Source: Tetrapyrgos nigripes
Taxonomy: Eukaryota > Basidiomycota > Agaricomycetes > Agaricales > Campanellaceae
Assembly (NCBI GenBank): GCA_013368315.1
Contig: JAACJM010000111.1
Coordinates: 227,992-291,991, forward strand
Length of the DNA: 64,000 nucleotides
Reading direction: 5' to 3'
Part shown: piece by piece, positions 32,017 through 42,824 of the stretch
Position numbering within the stretch: the first letter of the stretch is position 1
Layout: each line of letters starts with the position of its first letter
Program-made: the position numbers and the translations under genes
The notes under the pieces: model-generated
Seen by the model: the letters and a program-made list of their open reading frames with translations, nothing else
What the model was told of the DNA's origin: nothing
Databases searched by the model: none

Positions 32017-32516
32017 GTTGGTGTCAGAGATTGGGGAGTGAATGGGACTGAGTGAGGCTGATGCAGGAGGGGATGAGACAGGAGCGATTGTAGGGCTGGG
32101 GCGGGCTGTTGGCACAGCTGACGATGGAACAGGGGTTACAGGGGGCAGGGGACTGGAGGGCTCTGGATCGGCAGTGAAGATTGGGCGGAAAGTGCGGCGA
32201 GTGGGGATAACGAGATGGCTTCCTCCTAACTCGTCCACAAAGAGTGCAAGACTGGGAAGCAGGTTGTTGTAGGCGTGTGGGCAGGGCTGTGTGTCACAGT
32301 CCCAATATTCCTCGAGGCGATGGTGGTGACAGTCAGTGCGATCATAGATATCAAAGCCGTGCAGATGATTTGAACAATCGAAGCCTGGTTCAGGGGAGAG
32401 CTGGGATGATGTAGTGGGAGACGGAGGTGCAGATGCAGATGCGGAGGATTCAGAGACAGAGGACGGTGCGGTGTATCTCCCAGACGTGATGAGAGCAGTA
32501 CCTGCAAGGACAACCT
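32017..32516 (-). CDS. Element E leader frame upstream of gag (no ATG)
   Basis: The frame of gag is open for a further 165 codons upstream, starting close to the PBS, but has no ATG. It contains a Ser/Pro-rich part and then FDIYDRTDCHHHRLEEYW and TQPCPHAYNN. Element H has a similar block before its gag (FDLDSYFEDG, HPCPNAY). That likeness suggests a coding leader, with a non-ATG start or a spliced 5' exon. In H the same block lies in another frame relative to gag. Confidence 0.45.
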
Positions 32517-32543
32517 ATACAGAGGCCGCCAGTGCAGTGAGGG

Positions 32544-32553
32544 ATCTTGACCT
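32544..32553 (-). other. Primer-binding site of element E (self-priming type)
   Basis: On the minus strand AGGTCAAGAT lies two bases inside the 5' LTR. Its exact reverse complement ATCTTGACCT lies in the LTR, read from 32774 to 32765. Confidence 0.65.
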
Positions 32554-32555
32554 AA

Positions 32556-33008
32556 TGTCACAAAGAGGCGAGCGCTTAGATAGCGATAACGAGGAGCTAC
32601 GGGCTCGACTAACAAGCAACAGTAAGAACTAGAACTGGTCCCAACAACGAAGAATGTATTAAATACCTAACAAGCAACAGTAAGAACTAGAACTACAGTG
32701 CTTGTTAGCAAAGGTGAAAGAAACTATAACAAAGGGGAATACACACCTGGTCCCAATGACGAAGAGGTCAAGATGGGAAACCAGGTGTCAGGCTGCGGGT
32801 TATATATGTAAAGGGAAAGCTGTGGAGTAAAGCTGTAATGGAAGCTGTACGAACGGCTATACAATAAGCTGTATCGGGGAAATGAAAGGTCCGGTGCATA
32901 GCATGTGGAATGTGAGTCATAAGGTGTAAAGGTCCGAGGAGTGGTATGGAGATCCGAGGATGCGGAGATAGAAGGAAATAAATAGTACCAAATATAGACT
33001 TCATGACA
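32556..33008 (-). repeat. 5' LTR of element E
   Basis: 453 bases from TGTCACAAAG to TTCATGACA, paired with 25926-26378. The flanking ATTTC at 33009-33013 repeats the ATTTC at 25921-25925. Confidence 0.95.
32774..32808 (-). promoter_or_regulatory. LTR promoter of element E: TATA box and predicted start
   Basis: TATATA on the minus strand near 32806 lies about 33 bases upstream of the ATCTTGACCT segment at 32774 that complements the PBS. The geometry matches elements A and G. Confidence 0.55.
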
Positions 33009-33013
33009 ATTTC

Positions 33014-33550
33014 CTGCAACTGAATTAAGTACCCCCATAGGTACTCAAACCATTGCAATATCATCTGCCAAATAACCAACAGACCCAATGAATTCCTGTA
33101 GGAGTTCTCTAGATGTAGGGGTTTTCCATTTGAGCACTGAATCAACTTTCTCTGGGTCCATTTGAATGCTGTTCAAGTTTATGATTCGTCCCAAAAGTTT
33201 TACTTCAGCAGGTAAAACCTTTAACTTCTTTTCACTTAAGTAGAACTTTTCTCTCCATAATATATTCATAACCTCTTTTACATGTCAGACATGGTCTTCC
33301 AAAGTATCAGAATATATTACAATATCATCTAAGTATACATCAAGGCATACTCTAATAAGATGCGAGAATATATGATTCATTAAGGATTGAAAAGTAGCAG
33401 GTGCATTACAATCACCCTGTTGGATCACCCTACTAATCATTGTACCATTGGGAGTAGATACCGCTGTATGATCCTCATGGTCAGGGTGGACCCTGACCTG
33501 TTTGTAAGCAGCCTGCATGTTGATGACTGTCTGATACCTCCTTCTCACAG
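33014..33550 (-). pseudogene. Element D reverse transcriptase palm and thumb
   Basis: It shows RRYQTVINMQAAYKQVRV, GDCNAPATFQSLMNHIF and VYLDDIVIYSD, so YLDD is intact, then LLGRIINLNSIQMDPEKV. It is separated from the RT start (35012 onward) by a solo LTR and from RNase H by element E. A TGA lies near 33270. Confidence 0.82.
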
Positions 33551-35084
33551 TAATAGGTGGTTTTTGTAATTAAGTGCTAGGAACTACACCCAAACACAAA
33601 ACTATATACAAATGTAAATGAGACGAGTGTTCTGAGTAGTCAGAGTACTCAAACTCCCAGTTTACTTGTATTATAGTACTTTTGATCAGGGTTTTTCAAT
33701 GAAGTTAGTGCTTAGCATGTGACACAATAAACACAAGTTTAACACCAAGGGGATTAACAAGTCCCAAATCAAACACTTGTAGGCCACAGTTGCCTTAAAA
33801 TCAAACACTTAATAGACCAAAAGGTCAACACAAAGATCACAGTTATAACCACAAAATGTTCAATTTAAACTCTATTATCTCCACCACAATGTTTATACTT
33901 GTAGAGAGTGCAGTTAAGTTTGTTTAGAAGCTTTAGTCTGTGTTTCATGTCCTCTACTATTGCTAGTGAGATCCGATACTCTACAGTACATGGCTTGGGT
34001 AGCTACTCATAATATCTGGTCCTTTTATACTACAGTTACTTATTTCTTTTTGATGTCTGCTAAAAGGTACATAGAGAAAATACAAAACAAATCGAAAAAT
34101 CCATTAGCAAGTTCTACCTATTTCCTCATAAGTAAAGACTTGCTTATTAGGGTATACAGAAACTGCCCAATATTATCTAAATATTCGTAGGAACTTTCTT
34201 CAGTTCTCTTTGTAAGCCATCTGGTGTTTCATGTACTGTTCTGGTTAGCGAGCATTGCATCTATGACTCAGAATGCTCCACTTATGACTGCTAGGTCCTT
34301 CATACATGTCCTTATGCTAGGGGCATAGGGTTTTCTTGTAGTTTCTTTATTCTGTTTGGTTTTCCTTTCTCTTTTCTCCAATCTTGCTTTATATGTGCCC
34401 TATGTATTGCCAACAGTCTACTACTTAGTCCTACATATGAGTCCAGCTCTTCTGCAGTCCTGTTCGCATACTTATTCATCCTTCAATGCTTTCAACACCT
34501 AGCTAGACACTTACTGACAGATTTATCCTTATCCAGAAATATCATTACCCATTTGGGATGTACTGCAACTTAGCACTTCTGTCCCTTATATCTCTGTGTA
34601 GAGACATCTGTTCACTATCCTCTCTGTACTTATGGATAGCTGAACTCTCTGGGATCCTGTACATATATACTTTGTCCTACTTTTATCCACATGTACCTTT
34701 TACAGATACTTAAGATTCCCTTGAAGCTGTCTTAGTACTATGGGATTTATCGATACATAGATCTAGACCTAGTGTGCTTGTCTGCATGTCTGATTTTAGC
34801 ACTGTCTTCTCCAATTGACCTGCCTATGTGTTCCTATATCTTTATTATTTGGTGGGTCTGCTATTATAACTCCAACTCATACATATCTATCATAGCACTT
34901 AGGATGAGTTGTTTCTCCATCCATAAGCACTTAATATTATTGTACCATTGTTTTCTAGTCCTGCTAGGTATTAACTAGCAGTTCAGGGCTCACCCTAGTC
35001 CTCTTATTCCCTTAAAAGAACGTCAAAACTGATATTATGGACCAAAATCTAAGTATGTATACAGCAATTTTGTATGGCATATCA
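33551..35084 (-). repeat. Solo LTR of the element B family
   Basis: Inverted match to 16876-18513 with no PPT, PBS or internal part, so it is probably a solo LTR left by LTR-LTR recombination. It interrupts the RT of element D between LPPIESVLHHA and RRRYQTV. It starts TGATATGCC in its own sense (minus strand, 35084). The flanks GCCAT and ACTGT differ by transitions only and might be a decayed target duplication. Confidence 0.75.
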
Positions 35085-36074
35085 ATGGCATGATGCAATA
35101 CTGATTCAATAGGTGGCAAAGGAACTGACAATTTCTGAGTATTGGCATTACGCTGGTGTAGATCAAAGACCACATGTAGCTCAGGGTTGTCTTTCAGTCT
35201 CCCAGCCTTTGGAATACACAACATGGGACAAGTATTTCTGGCCCAGTACTAATATAGGCATTGTGTTTAACATCCCACTGAGGCCTGAGAGCCTCAGGGC
35301 AGTGTGAAGGTTGCAGATCAATCACAAGGATTTCGTGATTGATTGTGTGAAGAGGTGGCAGAGGTGTCAGAGATGCATCTTGAAAGAGGGGACAAGCATA
35401 TTCCATAAGCTGTGTACAGATTCATTCAAGAGCATCCTCAACTAGATCAATTGCTTGTGAGGAAAGATGCCACACATTGTTTCCATGATTGGGTAAGGTG
35501 CTAACCTGGCCAATATTCATGCAGGTGGGGTTAAAGCTCAAAGAGACTTGATGTTGAAATAGAAAGGATGTTCCAAGTATGACATCGTAGTTTGATAGGT
35601 TGATAATATCAAAGTAGTGATCCTCTGCTATATCTTGATATTTAATCTTGACAATTGTCCCTGTATTGATCTTTGAACGAGAGCCCTGTATGGCAAGGTG
35701 AAGCAGAATTGGCTTGCAGATAGTTGATCCACCAAATAGGAACTAATGAAATCTCCTAGGGAACCAGAATCCACCAGAGCCCTGGCAGGTTGACCAAGTA
35801 CTTGCAGTACTATGACAATAGGTTTCGGGACTGAACGAGAGAGGTCTTGAGTTGACCCAGCGTTACACTGTAGGCCATTGTAGACTGCTGGCTCAACAAT
35901 TGTGCCAAGCCAACATGAGTAACCGGTGTTGGGCTGATCACTGCCACTTGGAATCTTATGTTTTTTATGTGTTATCATTGGATTCCAAGTGATTTGGTGC
36001 AGTGTAGGCCATTGAGAGTAGCCTTGGTGGCTTGGGCAAAAATGGTGCTCAAGTGGAGTCAAGCTCTGTCTCAA
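35085..36074 (-). pseudogene. Element D protease and N-terminal reverse transcriptase
   Basis: The retropepsin motif ARALVDSGSLGDFIS is followed by YDVILGTSFLFQH. A linker comes next, then the RT start with CPEALRPQWDV, MLCIPKAGRLKDNP and VFDLHQRNANTQKL. The last is a degenerate form of the usual RxVxDLRxLNxxT. Several stops break the frame. No gag of D is seen in this window; the element is cut at about 36075. Confidence 0.75.
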
Positions 36075-36079
36075 TACAT

Positions 36080-36152
36080 GGCACTATAGCTCAGTGCTTA
36101 GAGCAACACAGGCCATATGTGGAGGTCTGGGGTTTGAATCCCCATAGAGCCA
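36080..36152 (+). tRNA. tRNA-like sequence, probably a pseudogene or SINE head
   Basis: 73 bases fold as a cloverleaf. The D arm GCTC/GAGC and the T arm TGGGG/CCCCA with TTTGAAT are perfect, and the acceptor stem has one A-A mismatch. The box A TAGCTCAGTG and a near-perfect box B (GGTTTGAATCC) are present. The anticodon loop reads GGCCATA, so CCA would be the anticodon, but the base at position 33 is G and not U. That speaks against a working tRNA. Confidence 0.55.
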
Positions 36153-36200
36153 CTTCTGTTTAACTTGTGGTCATAAGCATATTCATTACTGGATTGGTCT

Positions 36201-36357
36201 GTGTAATTCTATGATGTAAAATATGGAAAGAGAATTAGTTTTCGAGACTAAGCACTGACTTCGTGCACATGTGACCTTGTCGCTTCTTGTCCTCAACGTC
36301 CAACATCGCAACAAGCTCAGAATATTTATTCTATTGCAAGTTTTCCAAACTTTCGAT
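36201..36357 (+). repeat. Repeat A1 of element F
   Basis: From GTGTAATTCTATGATG it matches A2 at 50131-50284 with scattered transitions and small indels. It marks the 5' end of element F. Confidence 0.88.
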
Positions 36358-36407
36358 TTCCTTTTCCTTTCCTGTGATCCATCGCCATTCTCCAAACACC
36401 TTCCATC

Positions 36408-38479
36408 ATGTCCAGTTTGCAACCTCCTCTCCAGATCCATCGCTTACCTCCCCGCCGTGTCAACAGCAGGTTTGCCGCACACGACGATCAAGCCAATGAC
36501 CAGGGTAACAACCCCGTTCCACCACAGCCTGCTCCTGGGCAACCAGCATACATCATCGATGGCTCTGATGACGACCCTGACGACCCTGATGACCCTGATG
36601 GTGGGGTGGACGTGGCAAGGGCCGAAACTCGCTCTCTCACCAGCAGTGAGTTAACCTCTTCGCTACCAAACTCTGTCACTGGCGAGTCTGAAGGCGGGGT
36701 CAATTCACGACTTCCGCCTTTGGCGGATGCCTGTCGGCCTCCTCAGTTTCGCGACCTGGGACAGTCTATGTCGCCTGAGTCCAGGACCGAGGCATCGGTT
36801 GCCTCCCATGACACTCGGCATACACACAACACTCCTCCAGGTGTTTCTCCAGCTGCTGAGCAGCAAATTCGTGATCCAGCTGAAGGTCTTCCAGGACCAG
36901 GCATTTCCAGTGGTGAGTGATCCACACTCATCCATACCGTCTTGACATTTGACGTCCTTTCTGCACTCCAGTGCCTTCCACTCTGGGTCGTCAGCAGTTC
37001 CATACCCAGTCACGGGGTAGAACTGCAGAACAATCTGGTAAGGGCCCTTCTTAACTTTCTAGTGCTTGCATGGGCTGAATTCTTCCAGTTCTTTCTTCTC
37101 CCACGAGTCCGCGTGGTGCTTCTCTGCCACCACCAAGCTCACCACGACTTGGAGGGCATGTGCGCAGGAATGCCACACCGGGACCATCACGTACAGAGCC
37201 CCACATTCCATGGCAGGACAAAGGCAAAGACCCTGAGCATCCTCGCAGGACTTTCATTCCTCGCTCTCCTCACCTGGATCCTTCTCCAAACCAGCAACGT
37301 CCTTACAAACGTTCCCGTCATGCTCCTCCTCACCCTGGTGGCGAAAAGCGCAAGGCACCTCCATCCCCTCATGCAGCTGCATCTTCGGACAATTCTGGGG
37401 GCGAGTCCGACTCCGATGCTGATGATGCCACGCATCTTCGTCCAAGGTCCTCCCAGGTCACGGAGTCGCAAAAGTCGCAAAAGTGGAAAGCTTGGAAGCT
37501 GAAGAAGAGTGGGAAGGCGAGGCGTGGTGCCAACTCAGACGATGACTCAGATTCCTCCACCAACATGCCCAAGTCATACCACGCAAAGAAGTCCAACAAG
37601 AACAGCTCCAAGTCTAAGTCGAGGAAGTCGAAGGCGAAGAAAAATAAATGTCCGAAACTCCCCGACACCTCTTCTTCGTCCTCGTCTCCTTCCAGTGATG
37701 ATGACTCCTCCACCGACGAGGAAGATGTCCCACATCGCCAGCTTCCTTCCACCTCCTTCACCTTGGCTCCCGCAGTCGTCACAAACCTCTACAACGGTTA
37801 CAAGGCTTCTATGAGCCCCACCCTCTTCATCGACCGGCTCATGTGCAACTTCACTCCAGTTCTCAAAGACGGCACTCTCACAGCACCTTCCATCATGCTC
37901 ATACAGGAGAACAATTTTCCTGGGATGGCGAAGGTTTACAAGCATGCCTTCCTCACTCATTACCAGTACAAGAAGGGCAAGGACACTGGTGGTGCCGTTG
38001 CAAGGCTTGTGGCCAAGGATTTTTACCAGCTTATCACTTCCATTGCTGCACTTGACCACTTCACCAATGATTTTCCCACAGCTGTTCACTATCTGATGCA
38101 GACTGTCAGAGAATGGGAGCAGGACCCAGCTCGTTGGGAAATTTCCATTCGCGAAATCCGTCAGCGAAAATGGGACAAGTATCATAAGCTCCTGAATGAC
38201 CAGATCTCGAAATACTCCAAGCTTCTTCCCATCGGCTCCAACTGCTACATGCACACATGGTTGGAGGAACACCGTCCTGACCAGTTACGTCGTCCTTATG
38301 CGGCATCAGGCAGTACTCGTGCAGGTGGATCCATTTCTTCATCTTCCTTTCATAACACCAACACCGCCTCCACTGCCTCTACCAACCTCAAGTGTATGCT
38401 CTGTGGATTGTTTAGTCACAACCACAACGATCACCCCAGATTCCAGAGACTTCCTTACCAAACATGGAAAAGCGTATAA
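36408..38479 (+). pseudogene. Element F gag with two introns
   Basis: Exon 1 (36408-36912) is Pro/Asp-rich and has an acidic DDPDDPDDPDG run. Two introns, 36913-36971 (GTGAGT..CTCCAG) and 37038-37088 (GTAAGG..TTCCAG), keep the frame when removed. The third exon leads into a Lys/Ser-rich basic region with acidic clusters, then a helical capsid-like part (FIDRLMCNF, NDFPTAVHYLMQTVREWE). The frame ends after CMLCGLFSHNHNDH. The expected continuation with a Cys/His region (CIAYNRNGCRRGRC, CGRC) lies in another frame from about 38420, so a frameshift is likely. Confidence 0.7.
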
Positions 38480-40452
38480 GGACTCCAACAACAGGACCTA
38501 TTGTATCGCTTACAACAGGAACGGATGTCGACGAGGTAGATGCGACTACCATCACGCCTGTGGCCGATGCAGCTCAGGAGACCACACCTCTCAGAACCAT
38601 CGCAGTTCTGGATCTGGAAGTACAGGAAATGGTGGCTCTGGAGGTGGCCCCTCTGGCGCCAGATGAGGATGTTTTTCCCGTTGTCACCAGACTCAAACAC
38701 AAGGTCTGGTACAAACTACTCAAGGACTCTGGAGGACTTGAGCAGTTCACTGAGGTTCCGAAAGGCCTCGAACACAGTTTTCTCATCGGTGTCGAGGGCT
38801 ACACTCTCTCGCACACATACACACCACCTAACCATCCTTCTGCTTCACAATATGCATATGTGATTGAGGACAAGTTTCGCGATGAGATTTGTCTTGGACG
38901 GATCTCGTGAGGCTATCAACCCGCATATCTCAAATCCATCATTGGCCCCTTCTGCACCTCTCCAATGGCGGTCATAGAGCAAAAACCCCAAAAATATTGC
39001 ATTATTGTTAATCATTCGTACTCCAAACGTCAGAAGTCCAACAAACTTACTCCATCGCAGACGCCAACTGTTCACAAGAAATAACTTGCACATTCCAACA
39101 CAAAACCTATGCCCTACACATCATCTAACTCTATTGTTATTGATCCAGAACATTTCTCACCAAACTTGCTCATTGATTCCACCAAGTTCCAATGCACCTG
39201 GGGCACCTTTTCCCAATGTTGGCTCCTCATAGCCAAGGCACCACCAGGTACGCAGGCGGCGGTGTTCAATGTCAATGCCGCTTTTCACAACATTCCCATT
39301 CATCCATCAGCTTGTTGTTTCGTTGCCTTGCTTTTCAACGGTCTAGTCTTCCTTGATCAGTGTCTCAACTTCGGGAAGGCTTCGTCACCAGGCATTTGGG
39401 GTTTGGTAGCCAACGCTATGGTCCACATACTACTGTTCTACAGCGTGGAAGCCTTAGTCAAGTGGGTAGATGATTTCATCTTTTTTTGTTATCCAAAGAA
39501 GACTAATACGGACAGCAGCCACGAGTACACCTATGACGAATCACTCATATGGTCCATTGCGGAGAAACTCGGATGGCCTTGGGCACTGGTCAAGTTCATT
39601 CTATTCGCACTAGCATTCATGTACATCGGCTTCTTCTGGGACATTGATAAGAAGACTGTTGAATTACCCAAGGCAAAGAAGACGAAATATGCGAAAAAGA
39701 TCACTGACTGGCAAGGGAATGCCACTCATTCAAAGGAAGAGGCCGAGTCATTGGTTGGCACCCTTCAACACATCACGTTGGTTCTTCCTGAAGGCCACTC
39801 ATACCTATCATCTCTTCATCACTTCGTTTCTGGATTTGCAAACGACAACCATCCCTTAGTTCGTCACACTTCTTCAAAAACTGTCAACGACGACCTTGTC
39901 TGGTGGCTAGAACAGTTACAACGGCCTTTTCTTGGACTCCACATCATCAAACCACCACCCATCAATTCAACTATCTCTCTATATGTCGATGCTTCCACAT
40001 CATGGGGCATCGGGCTCATTCTCAACGGGAAATGGTTAGCATGGGAACTAAAACTGGACTGGGCTGGCAGTGGACGTCACATTGGGTGGGCCAAGATGGT
40101 CGCCGTCGAGTTGGCCTTGCTCACACTCATCACTTCACATTATCACAACATCCATATTCACATACACTAGGACAATCAAGGTGTAGTCAGCGCACTGAAG
40201 GCAGGGCACTCGCAGGGAAAGGAACAGAACGCCTCCCTCCAATGTATTGTCAGCCTTATGCAGGAACATTCGATATGGCTATCGGTGGACTGGATCCCGA
40301 GTGGCGAGAACATCGCAGATGAACCTTCCAGGGGTATTCTTAGAAACAAACGAAAGATTCATCCCCATCCTCCCAAAATCCCTAGACAGCTCTCCCCGTT
40401 TTTATATGGATATGTCATTCCTTCTGATCCTCGTATACTACCATCCTCATAA
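38464..40452 (+). pseudogene. Element F reverse transcriptase and RNase H
   Basis: One frame with three stops: TGA after CLGRIS, TAA near 39080 and TAG near 40168. RT landmarks of the DIRS/Ngaro type are HTYTPPNHPSAS, PMAVIEQKP, the palm motif VFNVNAAFHNIPIHPS (usual FDVDSAY), LNFGKASSPGIWG and VKWVDDFIFF. RNase H shows SLYVDASTSWGIG, DNQGVVSALKAG and GENIADEPSRG. Both Asn residues in FNVN follow a codon ending in C, so FDVD to FNVN fits CpG loss; one is the catalytic Asp. Confidence 0.82.
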
Positions 40453-40670
40453 ACAAGAGTATCCACACCTTCTACACATATAATTGTATAACCACAACCT
40501 TTAAAATCATAACATGTATCCCAAAATTACGCACCAGGCTAGGAAGCTTTCAACGAAAAACAGACATGTTCATTACAATCACATGACAGCAGTTACAAAC
40601 TGCCACACGACACAATTTACCAACTTCTCCTCATCATCAACCATAACATGTCCTTTCTACAGCCAACATC

Positions 40671-41854
40671 ATGCCTAGAGCCAGATCTCTCCCGGCGACA
40701 AGACGTAAATCACTGATACAGCCCAGCAAACATTGTGTTTCACTTCCCGCTCGCTTCGTGGACCACCCGCATTTCAACTCACTTCGTCACCCCGACTTAA
40801 CTGACAATGCAGCCTTGGCAATTGCTGGGGCAGTCAAACCTGAGACACTGCGTAGACAACAGAACGCCATTACGGAGTTCGCGAACTGGGCCAACAACAT
40901 GGGTCTACATGCTGATGAAGTTTTTCCAGCATCAGAAACCATTCTCATCGAGTTCGCAGCCTCCTTCCGTGGTCGTCTCGCAGGTGGCACAGTCAAGGCC
41001 AAGATCAGTGCACTCAAGACCTGGCATCTCTCTCTTGTGGTTTCAGCTGGAAAGGCAGCAAACTACTTCGGCGTACATTAACCAGTATCGAGAAACAAGC
41101 ACCCGCCTCCTCTCATTGTCCTGAACGCCCTCCTGTCACACATGACATGATGAGACTACTCCACTCCGCTTGGTCTTCTTTCAACAAAGGAATCCACAAG
41201 ACGGCGAACTCATCTGCCAAGATAAGCTTCCTAGGACAACTCAGACTAGGTGAGTAAAATCACAAACGAGACACATCCATTATAATGAGGCCTGCACCAG
41301 GCGAGATCTTCCCCTCTCATTCCGACCCCAGGATGTTTGACTGGAAAAAACATCCTCGAGTTAAGGACGTCACTGAGCTCAATCCTCTTCCAAACCACAA
41401 ATATGGTCCAATGGACATCCGATTGCCGAGCACCAAGACTGAGACCAGCAACGGCGACAACGCTTACATTTCCGCATATGAAGGCTCCCTCAACGCCACC
41501 AAGGCAATTCATATACATGTCAGAGCAAATAACCTAGCCCCAGGTCACTCTCTTACAGCCTACCGTGATTCCAATGGTCAACTCAAAGTCCTAACGAAGT
41601 CCAAATTTCTTTCCATGTGCAACGGGATCTGGTCCAAGGCGGGCTACGAGCGCTACTCCGGACACTCATTCCACATTGGCGGCACATCCTTTCTCCTTCA
41701 TGATGGCGTTGACACCGAGGTAGTCAAACGGATGGGAAGATGGAAGTCCAGTGCCTTCACCAGGTACTGGAGGGACATACACACCATTGCCTCAGTTCAC
41801 ATAGACCGAGTTCATGCTCATTGTCGCCTACAGCAACGCCTACACAACAACTAA
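40671..41854 (+). pseudogene. Element F tyrosine recombinase with one intron
   Basis: The N-terminal SAM-like part (TLRRQQNAITEFANWANNMG, then GGTVKAKISALKTWH) is followed by a frameshift near 41075. The core has PPVTHDMMRLLHSAW and LGQLRLGEIFPSHSDP. The Gly codon of LRLGE is split by an intron at 41250-41300 (GTGAGT..CACCAG, 51 nt) that keeps the frame. The catalytic end has SGHSFHIGGTSFLL, RMGRWKSSAFTRYW. The Tyr is present but the Arg of HxxR is His. The enzyme would integrate circular cDNA. Confidence 0.8.
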
Positions 41855-42041
41855 ACCACATCATCCTAACAAATCACTCTCCTGACCGTCGAGATCCACA
41901 TCTGCATCCGTCACATCACACAATGATACTATACTCATACATCACAACAACTAAACCACATCATCCTAACAAATCACTCCTTACCGTCGAGATCCACATC
42001 TGCATCTGTCACATCACACAACGATACTATACTCATACATT
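41844..42041 (+). repeat. 100-bp tandem duplication after the recombinase gene
   Basis: Two units begin ACAACAACTAAACCACATC at 41844 and 41944. They differ by a few bases (TCTCCTGACC versus TCCTTACC and single transitions). The first unit includes the recombinase stop codon. Confidence 0.85.
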
Positions 42042-42213
42042 TGACAAAGTGATACCTTCTTTCCATTTCTTCTGTCCTATACTCAAAATTGTTAAAAAAT
42101 TTGTAATCTGTATTCCAACTCATTATTGTGAACAATCCATACTATCACTATGGTCCTCAGGTGTCGGTGTTGTCCTTAGTCATATGACGTGCTTTGGCTC
42201 GCTTGCAGCTACA

Positions 42214-42349
42214 GGTAGTCATAATTTATTTCCCTCTGGACAAAACCGACGCTGAATAATTATCCCGTGAACTCTCAGAATAATTATTCCACCAGTCTCC
42301 CCCACTACGACAGCATGTCTGTGGTCCGTGTCGCGAAAGGAAGTCTTAT
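42214..42349 (+). repeat. Repeat B1 of element F
   Basis: It matches B2 from 50430, starting GGTAGTCATAATTTATTTCC. It is interrupted at its end by element G; the last eight bases of the unit lie at 50123-50130. Confidence 0.88.
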
Positions 42350-42823
42350 TGTCATGAATCATCTCCCGTCTCTTTGATCTCCTCTTCATTTCCTTCTACT
42401 ACCTATTCACTTCTATTCACTGTTCTATCACCTTCCATAAACCCATAAACACTAATTACTTCTCATCATCATCCACCCCGATCTATGACTCACTTCTCCG
42501 CTTCCTTTATCTCCATGGACATTCTCACACATATACTCCTTTACTTAACTCACATTCTTATCTCCTCCAATCCCTAGGCTCCATGGACATTCTCACATAT
42601 TCATTCCTCTCTTATATATATCTTGGATCTCGTAGCTAGATTCCTTAGTCTGTTCACTTCGTCTCCACTCCGCTCCTAGTACAGTGCAGTGTCGAGCATA
42701 GTCAGCTACTCGACCCCTTTCATCTCCATTATCCTTTCTCTATCTCATCTCATTGTAACTTGCCAAATCTATCTGTTCATTGTGTGACTTGGGTGGTTTT
42801 GCTAAGTGACAACGTTCTTGACA
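42350..42823 (+). repeat. 5' LTR of element G
   Basis: 474 bases from TGTCATGAATC to CTTGACA. It differs from 49644-50117 at six sites, all transitions, five of them at CpG positions. Confidence 0.96.
42613..42647 (+). promoter_or_regulatory. LTR promoter of element G: TATA box and predicted start
   Basis: TATATATA starts at 42613, 34 bases before AGTCTGTTCA at 42647, the segment complementary to the PBS. No ATG occurs between this predicted start and the LTR end. Confidence 0.6.
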
Positions 42824-42824
42824 C

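Larger units (their letters stand above)
25926..33008 (-). mobile_element. Chromovirus E, complete Ty3/Gypsy element (7083 bp)
   Basis: It has two 453-bp LTRs differing at five positions, a TSD (ATTTC), a PBS, a PPT, gag, pol ending in a chromodomain, and a third ORF. It is inserted between RT and RNase H of element D. The low LTR divergence (about 1.1 percent by eye) makes it one of the youngest insertions here. Its pol keeps one frame but contains six TGA codons. Confidence 0.93.

Noticed and set aside
32414..32632. Plus-strand ORF across the 5' LTR edge of element E with a coiled-coil look (RLDSDNEELRARLTS)
   Set aside because: It overlaps the conserved leader frame, PBS and LTR of E on the other strand and is best explained as a shadow. 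No splice or promoter signal supports it.
37369..37782. Minus-strand Ser/Glu-rich ORF
   Set aside because: Low-complexity shadow of the Lys/Ser-rich gag region of element F.
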